Source of the DNA: Pseudoalteromonas arabiensis
Lineage (GTDB): Bacteria > Pseudomonadota > Gammaproteobacteria > Enterobacterales > Alteromonadaceae
DNA: 64,000 nt
Direction: 5' to 3'
NCBI RefSeq assembly: GCF_001550155.1
Contig: NZ_LRUF01000021.1
Coordinates: 452,630 to 516,629, forward strand
Both the position numbers and the translations under genes were made by a program. The notes under the pieces are model-generated. The model made no database searches and was not told where the DNA came from. It saw nothing but the letters and a program-made list of their open reading frames with translations. Below are positions 46,661-53,391 of this stretch, piece after piece (position 1 is the first letter of the stretch; every line of letters starts with the position of its first letter).

Positions 46661-48385
46661 ATGCAACCACAACATATTGCAGAGCTAATTTTATCTGGCT
46701 TTCGCAATCACTATAAACTTTTTCAAGCAATAACAGCTAAAGCCCCCTATGCCTTTGCTCAGCAAAATTGGCAAAAGATTAATGAAATTAGCAAACTCAG
46801 GATCAGCCATTACGATGATCGGGTAAACGAAACAATTACAAAACTAAAATCGTTAAACGAGCAGCAAATCATCGAGCTTGATCAAACATGCTGGTTAGAA
46901 ACTAAGCAAATCTATCAACATTTTTTAAGTTTCCACCCACAAGCAGAGCTTGCCGAAACATTTTATAATTCCGTTTTTTGTCGACTATTTCATCGTCGCT
47001 ACTTTAACAATGATTTTATATTCGTCGAAGCAACACTCGCTGATGCACCTGCGCTTCCTGTTGAGGCTGAGTATAGAAGCTATTTTCCTGTTGTTGATGG
47101 CTTAAGACCGACTATTCGCAAAATCATCACCCAATTTGATTTTAAAGCGCCATTTGTGGATTTAGAACGCGACATCCGTCTATTGGTAAAGGCTTTTTAT
47201 AAACAAGCACCCGATACACACCATCAAGCGTGGCAAATGCGTTTTGATATCCTGCAAGCACCTTTTTACCGTAATAAAGCTGCCTACATTGTTGGTCGTG
47301 TGGTGTCACAAAGTGGTGTGCAGCCTTTCATTATTGCTGTTTTACACCATGAAGACAAAGGCTTGTATCTAGATGCGCTACTGACCAAGTCATCACAAAT
47401 GCGAGTTATTTTTGGCTTCGCACGTGCTTATTTCATGGTTGAAACCCATGCGCCATCGGCACTCGTTCGCTTTCTAAACCAACTTATGCCAAATAAGACC
47501 TTAGCGGAGCTATACAATGCTATTGGCTTTCACAAACAAGGCAAGACAGAATTCTATCGTGAATTTTTAAGTCACTTAAACCATTCTAAAGACAACCTCG
47601 TTATAGCCCCAGGTACACCTGGGATGGTGATGATGGTATTCACTCTTCCCTCGTTTGGTTATGTATTCAAAGTGATTAAAGACACCTTTGGCGAAAGCAA
47701 ACCATTTGGCCGTGATACCGTATTGAAACGCTACCAACTCGTTAAAAGCCATGACCGCGTTGGTCGAATGGCAGATACAATAGAGTATTCGAACGTCGTA
47801 TTTCCTCTTGCTCGCTTTGATAGTAAATTACTTGAAGAGTTACATAAAACAATTGGCTCTTCGATGATTATTGAGGGCGAGTGGCTGATTATTAAACATT
47901 TATATATTGAAAGGCGAATGACCCCCCTTAATATGTACCTTGAGAATGCCACTGAGCAACAAGCGTTTGAAGCCATTGAAGAGTACGGCCAAGCTCTAAA
48001 AGAAATGATTGCCGTCAACATTTTTCCAGGTGACATGCTTTTAAAAAACTTTGGGGTGAGTAAACACAATCGCGTTATTTTTTACGATTACGATGAAGTT
48101 CAGTATTTAACTGATATGAACTTTAGAGCATTGCCAAAAGCAAAATCATATGATGATTATTTAACAAATGAGCAAAGCTACTCAGTTGCGCCACAAGATG
48201 TTTTCCCTGAACAATTATGCACCTTTGTCACGGCAAACCCTGTATATAAGCAATACTTGCTGAGTACTCATCCAGAGCTTGAAGACCCTGAGTATTGGCA
48301 ACAAGCGCAAAAGAATATAAAACAAGGCAAGGTGAGTCATATTTACCCGTACCCTGCCGGACAACGGTTTATCCATTATTGGTAA
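46661..48385 (+). CDS. aceK: Isocitrate dehydrogenase kinase/phosphatase
   Basis: Phosphorylates and dephosphorylates isocitrate dehydrogenase to steer carbon into the glyoxylate shunt. 574 aa. Characteristic parts: N-terminal regulatory domain (YFPVVDGLRPTIRKIITQFDF), P-loop-like APGTPGMVMMVFTLPSFGYVFKVIKD, GESKPFGRDTVLKRYQLVKSHDRVGRMADT and YDYDEVQYLTD. It is not next to aceA/aceB in this window. Confidence 0.97.
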   Translation: MQPQHIAELILSGFRNHYKLFQAITAKAPYAFAQQNWQKINEISKLRISHYDDRVNETITKLKSLNEQQIIELDQTCWLETKQIYQHFLSFHPQAELAETFYNSVFCRLFHRRYFNNDFIFVEATLADAPALPVEAEYRSYFPVVDGLRPTIRKIITQFDFKAPFVDLERDIRLLVKAFYKQAPDTHHQAWQMRFDILQAPFYRNKAAYIVGRVVSQSGVQPFIIAVLHHEDKGLYLDALLTKSSQMRVIFGFARAYFMVETHAPSALVRFLNQLMPNKTLAELYNAIGFHKQGKTEFYREFLSHLNHSKDNLVIAPGTPGMVMMVFTLPSFGYVFKVIKDTFGESKPFGRDTVLKRYQLVKSHDRVGRMADTIEYSNVVFPLARFDSKLLEELHKTIGSSMIIEGEWLIIKHLYIERRMTPLNMYLENATEQQAFEAIEEYGQALKEMIAVNIFPGDMLLKNFGVSKHNRVIFYDYDEVQYLTDMNFRALPKAKSYDDYLTNEQSYSVAPQDVFPEQLCTFVTANPVYKQYLLSTHPELEDPEYWQQAQKNIKQGKVSHIYPYPAGQRFIHYW

Positions 48386-48401
48386 ACACTAAGGACATGC
48401 A

Positions 48402-49340
48402 ATGAATATAAGTAAAATAGATTTAAACTTACTTGTTTACCTCGATACGCTGCTAAGGGAGTGTAATGTAACAAAAGCAGCCAATCAGCTGAGTATAACT
48501 CAGCCAGCAATGAGTAACGGTCTCAAGCGTCTTCGCAATTTATTTAACGATCCTATCTTAGTTCGCACCAGTGAAGGTATGGTTCCAACTGAACGCGCTA
48601 AAGAACTGCAACCTGTGATCCGCGGCATTTTAATGACGTTAGAAGAAACGCTTGCCCCTAACCGCGAATTTGAAGCATCGCAAAGTAAGCGAGTCTTTCG
48701 TATCATGGCCAGTGACTACGCTGCAAGCACCCTCGCACCTCGCTTACTGAGTAAATTACACGAAGAAGCACCGGATACAACACTCGATATCTTAACACCA
48801 AGCGATGTGACCTTTCATGATGTTGAAAACGGTAAAGTTGATATGGCTATAAATCGCTTTGAAAACTTACCACAATCATTTCATTATAAGCAGATTTGGA
48901 AAGATAGCTTTTGTTGCTTAGTAAAAGCCGATAATCCTATTATTGAAGATTTTAGCCTTGATAGCTATTTAAAGGCCCGCCATATCTGGGTAAGTAAAAC
49001 AGGCTTTGGTGTTGGCGTGGGTATGGATCCTAAAGATGTGCAAAAGCTTGGCTGGGTAGATGAAGCACTTGCTCATTTTGGTAAGCACCGGAATATTGCA
49101 ACCTTCACACGTAATTATCATGTAGCCATTCACTTAGCAAAAGAACAAAACCTGGTTGCAACTCTGCCTTCAAAAGCTGCCAATATATACCTAGATGACC
49201 CTGGTTTAACGATTCTTGAGCCACCCTTCCCTATTCCTCCATTTGAGCTCGATATGATCTGGAGCCCTTTATTACACCGTGATGCCAGTCATATATGGTT
49301 ACGTCAAAAAGTGGCTGAAGTCGCAGATGAGCTTAAGTAA
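48402..49340 (+). CDS. LysR-type transcriptional regulator
   Basis: 312 aa. N-terminal helix-turn-helix (LNLLVYLDTLLRECNVTKAA, SITQPAMSNGLKRLRNLFND) of the NodD/LeuO-like subgroup, then a substrate-binding domain (FRIMASDYAASTLAPRLLSKL). It is 16 bases downstream of aceK on the same strand, so possibly co-transcribed; its target is unknown. Confidence 0.93.
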   Translation: MNISKIDLNLLVYLDTLLRECNVTKAANQLSITQPAMSNGLKRLRNLFNDPILVRTSEGMVPTERAKELQPVIRGILMTLEETLAPNREFEASQSKRVFRIMASDYAASTLAPRLLSKLHEEAPDTTLDILTPSDVTFHDVENGKVDMAINRFENLPQSFHYKQIWKDSFCCLVKADNPIIEDFSLDSYLKARHIWVSKTGFGVGVGMDPKDVQKLGWVDEALAHFGKHRNIATFTRNYHVAIHLAKEQNLVATLPSKAANIYLDDPGLTILEPPFPIPPFELDMIWSPLLHRDASHIWLRQKVAEVADELK

Positions 49341-49538
49341 CATTTTACCTATTAATTTGTAATTATTGCTGATGTTTGCTCTATCGAGGACACATCAGCC
49401 CCTTTCTTATCTCTTTATAATTTTGCAAGTCTTTGAAAATAAAAGACTTATAAATAATTAACGACTATGGAACGTGTCTTGCTCTAATTTATGTGCATTG
49501 TTTTTAAGTTATTAAATTTAAATTTTAAAGAGGTCATT

Positions 49539-49982
49539 ATGCAAACACATCAAGGACATGACGTTCATCATATTGCAGATATCATTCAAGTTATGAACAG
49601 TGGTATCGATTTTTATGAAAAAGCACAGGAAAAGGTTGAAGATCCAGCCATAATTGCACTATTTCAACGCATGATAGATGCTCGTAAAGTAAGCATAGAG
49701 CGCTTACAACCTTACGCCATCAATGAAACCGGTGAACGCGAAAATGGCTCTGCATTTGCTGTAGAAGCACGTAAAGCCTATACCGCGTTAATTACTAAAC
49801 TTGGCGCTGATAAAGATAAAACCTACGTTGATGAGCTTGAAGAAGTTGAAGACAAAACACTTGCTGAAATAAAGCACGCACTCGACAAGCCTCAGCCGCA
49901 CGACTGTGAAGCAGCGTTATCAAAAACACTGCTAACTATTCAAAGCTGTCACGCTGAAATGAGTAAGCTTAAAAAACACTAA
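49539..49982 (+). CDS. Ferritin-like four-helix-bundle protein (PA2169/DUF2383-like)
   Basis: 147 aa, highly helical and charged. The sequence IIQVMNSGIDFYEKAQEKVEDPAIIALFQRMIDARKVSIERLQPYA fits the DUF2383/PA2169 helical bundle. The start ATG 49539 has AAAGAGG upstream; a reading from 49491 would add an unconserved AT-rich leader. Function unknown; related proteins are linked to stress response. A terminator follows. Confidence 0.82.
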   Translation: MQTHQGHDVHHIADIIQVMNSGIDFYEKAQEKVEDPAIIALFQRMIDARKVSIERLQPYAINETGERENGSAFAVEARKAYTALITKLGADKDKTYVDELEEVEDKTLAEIKHALDKPQPHDCEAALSKTLLTIQSCHAEMSKLKKH

Positions 49983-49996
49983 CTTGCTAACTAATC

Positions 49997-50021
49997 AAAG
50001 CCCAGTTCAGCTGGGCTTTTA
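49997..50021 (+). terminator. Rho-independent terminator
   Basis: A 9-base stem AAAGCCCAG (49997-50005) / CTGGGCTTT (50011-50019) with a 5-base loop and a short T-run. It lies 15 bases after the DUF2383-like gene. Confidence 0.88.
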
Positions 50022-50455
50022 TCTATTTAGATGGAGTGGTTCGTATTTTATCTGAAAATTTAACCATTAGATTTGGGTATCATTTGAAAGACAACTAAGA
50101 GCTAACCACCATCTCTAGTTCACTATTTCCCGAAATTCAACTAAGTTCCAATAACGGACCATTTAGCATGACTCGTTTATGCCCCGAAACGAGTTAATGT
50201 AAATGCTCTAAAGGGCTGTTTTGAAAAATAACCAGATATTGAGTTTGGCTTAAAATAATAGTTAATTGATTTCCATCCTGTGTAGTATGCGCACATATTC
50301 AAGAAAATGAGCGACGAGCGCATTTTTTCTGAATATCTTTAGTACCAATAAAAAATTAGAATTGGCAATGCATTACGTTATTTGTTACTAATAGATTTAT
50401 TAATACATGAGCGTGACATTGGCAGAAAGATGCGCGACGCGCGCACTATAAAATT
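50022..50455. other. Non-coding stretch on the left of the cassette pair
   Basis: About 430 bases without a credible gene. Structures seen: a hairpin ACTCGTTT (50171-50178) / AAACGAGT (50187-50194), an imperfect inverted repeat at 50295-50336, and TGCGCG-ACG-CGCGCA at 50430-50444 close to the first cassette boundary. No integrase gene or remnant was recognised on either strand. Confidence 0.55.
50295..50336. repeat. Imperfect inverted repeat upstream of the cassettes
   Basis: Left arm ATATTCAAGAAAATG (50295-50309), right arm CATTTTTTCTGAATAT (50321-50336). The arms pair with one bulge and one mismatch around an 11-base G+C-rich loop. It might be a terminator on the plus strand, a decayed recombination site or a small mobile-element relic; none of these can be decided. 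Confidence 0.4.
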
Positions 50456-50462
50456 GTTAGTT
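50456..50462 (+). other. Candidate cassette boundary (core site GTTAGTT)
   Basis: GTTAGTT at 50456-50462, extended to GTTAGTTGC, is echoed in imperfect complement at the other end of the first cassette (GTAACTAAT, 50852-50860; 7 of 9 positions). It departs from the GTTRRRY core consensus at one position. A complete upstream attC or attI was not recognised. Confidence 0.45.
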
Positions 50463-50478
50463 GCTTAGGGAGTACGAG

Positions 50479-50859
50479 TTGAATTTTGATGATTTAAAAT
50501 CGTTCATCAAAACTGAAAATGATCAAGAGTTAAAGGTCATTTCGGATTCTTGGATAGTTAATAAGGGCATCAATTCCGAATTGAAGCCTTGGTTATCTAA
50601 AGAACAATTTAATCAAATTTTCTCAGATACGCATGAATATCAAAGTAATGATACAGTATTTGTATTTGAGTCCTTTGAACGTATATATAAAGGTTCAGGT
50701 TTAACTAAAAGACTAAATGAAAGTATCGCTTTGAGCTGGGCTAACTTTGATGCCTTTCAAACTACTACTGATATTCTTTATTTCTATATGGTTCCAAAAA
50801 GTTTAAATTGGGTTTTATACGCAAACAGAGATTTTTGGCAATTTGCGAAAGGTAACTAA
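50479..50859 (+). CDS. Hypothetical protein of the first cassette-like unit
   Basis: About 126 aa from TTG 50479 (GGGAG six bases upstream); an alternative TTG lies at 50461. The protein is acidic and soluble, with many aromatic residues in the second half (FVFESFERIYKGSG, LSWANFDAFQTTTDILYFYMV, NWVLYANRDFWQFAKG). I do not recognise a family with confidence. The stop TAA lies inside the left core of the attC-like site, a usual trait of integron cassette genes, and no promoter was seen. Confidence 0.7.
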   Translation: MNFDDLKSFIKTENDQELKVISDSWIVNKGINSELKPWLSKEQFNQIFSDTHEYQSNDTVFVFESFERIYKGSGLTKRLNESIALSWANFDAFQTTTDILYFYMVPKSLNWVLYANRDFWQFAKGN

Positions 50860-50956
50860 TAAGCCATTGTAGTGCGGGACTTTTTAACCGTTAGCTTTCC
50901 TCACTGCGTTCGTTATTTTAGCCAACAATTAAAAGCCCCTGAATGGGGCGTTAGAC
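50854..50956 (+). other. attC-like recombination site between two cassettes
   Basis: 103 bases bounded by AACTAAT (50854-50860) and GTTAGAC (50950-50956); the latter fits GTTRRRY exactly. The ends form an imperfect inverted repeat: CTAATAAGCCATT on the left against AATGGGGCGTTAG on the right, with unpaired bases as expected for an attC. An inner stem AAGCCCC/GGGGC lies next to the right end. The left core reads AAT where AAC is expected, so this half may be impaired. Size and polarity match attC sites. Confidence 0.7.
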
Positions 50957-50972
50957 GACAAGAGAAACACTG

Positions 50973-51482
50973 ATGATTGATGAACCAGATTGGTCATTAC
51001 ATGCAATAAGTTCTGCGATATCTTCAAGGTTTCTAGAGCTTTACGCTTCGATAATGGTGCAGCAAAGTGTCATTGAATATGAACTACAAATATGTGTTGG
51101 GCAGCTTTTAAAACTTGACAATGAACGTCTTCAGATTCTCACCGCTGAATTATCTTATCGTCAGTTAATTGCTCTTGTTTCTTCTTCCATGCTTAAATTT
51201 AGTGATCGAGATAGCGAAACATTTCGTGAGTTCAAATTCGCACTAGGCAAAATCGACGATTTCGAAAAAATAAGAAATGATTTGGCACATTCCATTTGGA
51301 TGCATTCCCCAAATGGAATAAATCAACCTGGTGCCCAGAGGAAAAAAATTACAGCAAAAAGAAAATCCGGCGTTAGAGTAATAGAAGAAGTATATTCAGA
51401 AGAACAGTTAGAGACTGCGTGTAAACGAGGTAATTTTTACATTAAGGAGCTTCGTAAGCGGGTCAATGCTGTAGTCGTCTAA
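50973..51482 (+). CDS. HEPN-like protein of the second cassette-like unit
   Basis: 169 aa, helical. The segment KIRNDLAHSIW (about residues 106-116) has the R-N-x-x-x-H pattern (RX4H) of HEPN ribonuclease domains, preceded by helices with a conserved-looking acidic/amide content (SVIEYELQICVGQLLKL, FKFALGKIDDFEKIRND). HEPN proteins often act as RNases in toxin-antitoxin or phage-defence systems, usually with a MNT nucleotidyltransferase partner; none is present here. ATG 50973 lies 22 bases from the cassette's left boundary and the stop is inside its right core (GTCTAAC), so the gene fills the cassette. Function inferred. Confidence 0.75.
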   Translation: MIDEPDWSLHAISSAISSRFLELYASIMVQQSVIEYELQICVGQLLKLDNERLQILTAELSYRQLIALVSSSMLKFSDRDSETFREFKFALGKIDDFEKIRNDLAHSIWMHSPNGINQPGAQRKKITAKRKSGVRVIEEVYSEEQLETACKRGNFYIKELRKRVNAVVV

Positions 51483-51515
51483 CAATCACATTAAGTTGCT
51501 CGCTGGGACTCTGAC
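51474..51515 (+). other. Left half of a second attC-like site
   Basis: GTCGTCTAAC (51474-51483) is the exact 10-base complement of GTTAGACGAC (50950-50959), which opens the same cassette; GTCTAAC fits RYYYAAC. It continues AATCACATTAAGTTGCTCGCTGGGAC, like the left arm of many attC sites. No GTTRRRY right end was found before the peroxidase gene, so the site seems truncated. Confidence 0.6.
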
Positions 51516-51573
51516 ACATTTCTGTCCAAAAACGAGTTTATCCGACAGCCTGCTTCTCTCTCATATACGCCTT

Positions 51574-51607
51574 TCAGGTTTGATTAATTCCTTTTAATCA
51601 AACCTGA
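51574..51607. repeat. Perfect 14-base inverted repeat downstream of the peroxidase gene
   Basis: TCAGGTTTGATTAA (51574-51587) / TTAATCAAACCTGA (51594-51607), loop of 6. No T-run follows on either strand, so it is an unusual terminator for the peroxidase gene (stop at 51666) or a protein-binding palindrome. Confidence 0.55.
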
Positions 51608-51665
51608 CAGATAGAATTAAAATGTATTTACTTTAATGTGTTAACTCCAAGCGATTTAATTTTAT

Positions 51666-52643
51666 TTATTGCCCCGTTAAACGCTTAGCAAATGAAATAG
51701 CGTAGGCTGTTGAGCGTAACTTAAGTACTTTGTCATCACTTGGCATAAAGCCTTCAGACAATAGATTTGGGTCATAATTAGTGAGGTCGCAGCCTGATTC
51801 GCCCGTAGATTCTATCGTAAGCTTTCCTAAATTAATTGTTGTGCGATCAACAGGCCAACGAACTGAAGGATCCGTTAATGTATCACCTGGCTCGGCTAAT
51901 TCAGCTTGAAAACGATAATGAACTTTGCCTTTGGCTAAATCCTCTTCAAGTCGCTTAGCCAGAAATGACTTGGGTAATGTTTTCATTTGCTCTTCTGTTA
52001 GCACTTGTTCTGGCTCTTCTGGCACCATAGTCCATCTAAAGGCATGCTTAGCGCCCTTTTCATCAACCATGTAAAAAGTATGTACGCCAAAATAACGCGA
52101 AGACACATACGATGCAGGCGGATTATGGCTTTGTAGCCAATTAAACTGACCCAAGGTACTCGGGTGTTGTTGCCTGTATGCTTTCACTTTTGCAAAATCG
52201 ATTTGACCCGTTTTTTCGTCAGGTAATAAAGTGCTTAGCAAACCAAAAAATGCTTCAGGGCTGTTACCTGCAAAAACAGGCGTGGTAAGCCCTGCGATAT
52301 TGTGCACATCACCATTTTCTAACACAAACTGCACCCCCATACCACGTGGTGAACGTGATGTTTCATCAGCGTGAGGGTTTCCACCGCCCATAGAAAAACG
52401 GATATTGGCTTTAGACGGCGCATTAAATAAAGGGCTGATTGAATACTGTTTTGCGGCTTGATTAGGTGTAAATGTGCCGACAGCGCACACACCTTTGGCG
52501 TGACCTTTTCTGATACCGGGCTGCTTACCCGAGAGCTTCTCAAATAAATTTATGAAATCTTGCCCATTTACTGATTGCTCAGCAAAACTTGCTGTGGGTA
52601 AAACAAGACATACAGCACAAACCAAAGACTTAATTTTTAGCAT
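51666..52643 (-). CDS. Exported catalase-family peroxidase (SrpA-like)
   Basis: 325 aa haem peroxidase with minimal catalase fold, exported by a signal peptide (VLPTASFA-EQ). The distal His is in RKGHAKGVCAVGTFTPN (about residue 44), with the Asn side near ENGDVHNIAGLTTPVF. KHAFRWTMVPEEPEQ and the C-terminal VLKLRSTAYAISFAKRL follow the family; the proximal haem Tyr is probably in RSTAYAISFAKR. These enzymes lack the catalase C-terminal domain and mainly use organic electron donors. Periplasmic peroxide defence is the likely role. Confidence 0.92.
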   Translation of the reverse strand: MLKIKSLVCAVCLVLPTASFAEQSVNGQDFINLFEKLSGKQPGIRKGHAKGVCAVGTFTPNQAAKQYSISPLFNAPSKANIRFSMGGGNPHADETSRSPRGMGVQFVLENGDVHNIAGLTTPVFAGNSPEAFFGLLSTLLPDEKTGQIDFAKVKAYRQQHPSTLGQFNWLQSHNPPASYVSSRYFGVHTFYMVDEKGAKHAFRWTMVPEEPEQVLTEEQMKTLPKSFLAKRLEEDLAKGKVHYRFQAELAEPGDTLTDPSVRWPVDRTTINLGKLTIESTGESGCDLTNYDPNLLSEGFMPSDDKVLKLRSTAYAISFAKRLTGQ

Positions 52644-52932
52644 TTATCCATCCTTTTAACTTAGTTACATCGAGATGACCCAACAAAGCTCATTATGATT
52701 TCATTAAAGTTAATAAAAAAACTCTACCAACAAAAACGCTACAAACATTTAATAAACTTAGAATAATTATTTAACTACCGTATTTTTAAAAGCTGCTAAC
52801 TTTAAATTTAGGATCCGAAAAACTGCTGTGGCGCCCAGCAATTTAAAAATAATCCGTGTTCATAACACGACTGTGGCTAGTGCACTTAATCATAAATTTT
52901 GTGTCTTGGCCAAAAACAACAAGGACCTAATT

Positions 52933-53331
52933 ATGGTGAAACAACATAAAAAAATCACTGCAAACGCTGATGTAGATATGACCCCCATGCTCGATATTGT
53001 GTTTATCTTGCTTATATTTTTTATCGTAACAACCTCGTTTGTTAAAGAGCGCGCTATTGAAGTTAATCGCCCTTTGGCAAAACCAACTCTTGATAACCCG
53101 AAAAAACAAGCGCAATTTACTATCACTGAAAATGATAGTATTTACTTTGCAAACCGGCTTATAACACCAGAGCAGATAATCGCTAACCTCGCGTTATTTG
53201 CCGCACAATTTGAAATGACAAATGTGCAAGTAACAGCGAGTGAGCAAAGTAGTCACAAAACCTTGGTCACCTTGCTTGATAAAATAAAACAATATCAAGA
53301 TGTACCAATCTCTATAGGCACGTCTTTATAA
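52933..53331 (+). CDS. exbD: ExbD/TolR family proton-channel protein, orphan
   Basis: 132 aa. One N-terminal membrane helix with the proton-carrying Asp (DMTPMLDIVFILLIFFIVTT), then a periplasmic domain (RPLAKPTLDNPKKQAQFTITENDSIYFANRLI, ...LVTLLDKIKQYQDVPISIGTSL). The start ATG 52933 has AAGGA before it; a reading from 52828 adds an unconserved leader. No exbB or tonB is next to it; the neighbouring converging gene encodes a TonB receptor, so it may serve that receptor with partners elsewhere. Confidence 0.92.
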   Translation: MVKQHKKITANADVDMTPMLDIVFILLIFFIVTTSFVKERAIEVNRPLAKPTLDNPKKQAQFTITENDSIYFANRLITPEQIIANLALFAAQFEMTNVQVTASEQSSHKTLVTLLDKIKQYQDVPISIGTSL

Positions 53332-53334
53332 CTA

Positions 53335-53356
53335 AAAAAGGGCCTAACGGCCCTTT
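53335..53356 (-). terminator. Terminator of the TonB receptor gene (bidirectional appearance)
   Basis: An 8-base stem AAAGGGCC (53337-53344) / GGCCCTTT (53349-53356), loop TAAC. On the minus strand a TTTTTTAG run follows, making it a good terminator for the receptor gene ending at 53392. On the plus strand the T-run is weak, but the position after exbD suggests use in both directions. Confidence 0.85.
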
Positions 53357-53391
53357 GCAAGTTTATAATAATAAAGGAATCTAAAGAGAGT

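Noticed and set aside
50022-50455. Integrase gene next to the cassettes
   Set aside because: No frame of adequate length and no tyrosine-recombinase motif on either strand; the integrase is absent or elsewhere.
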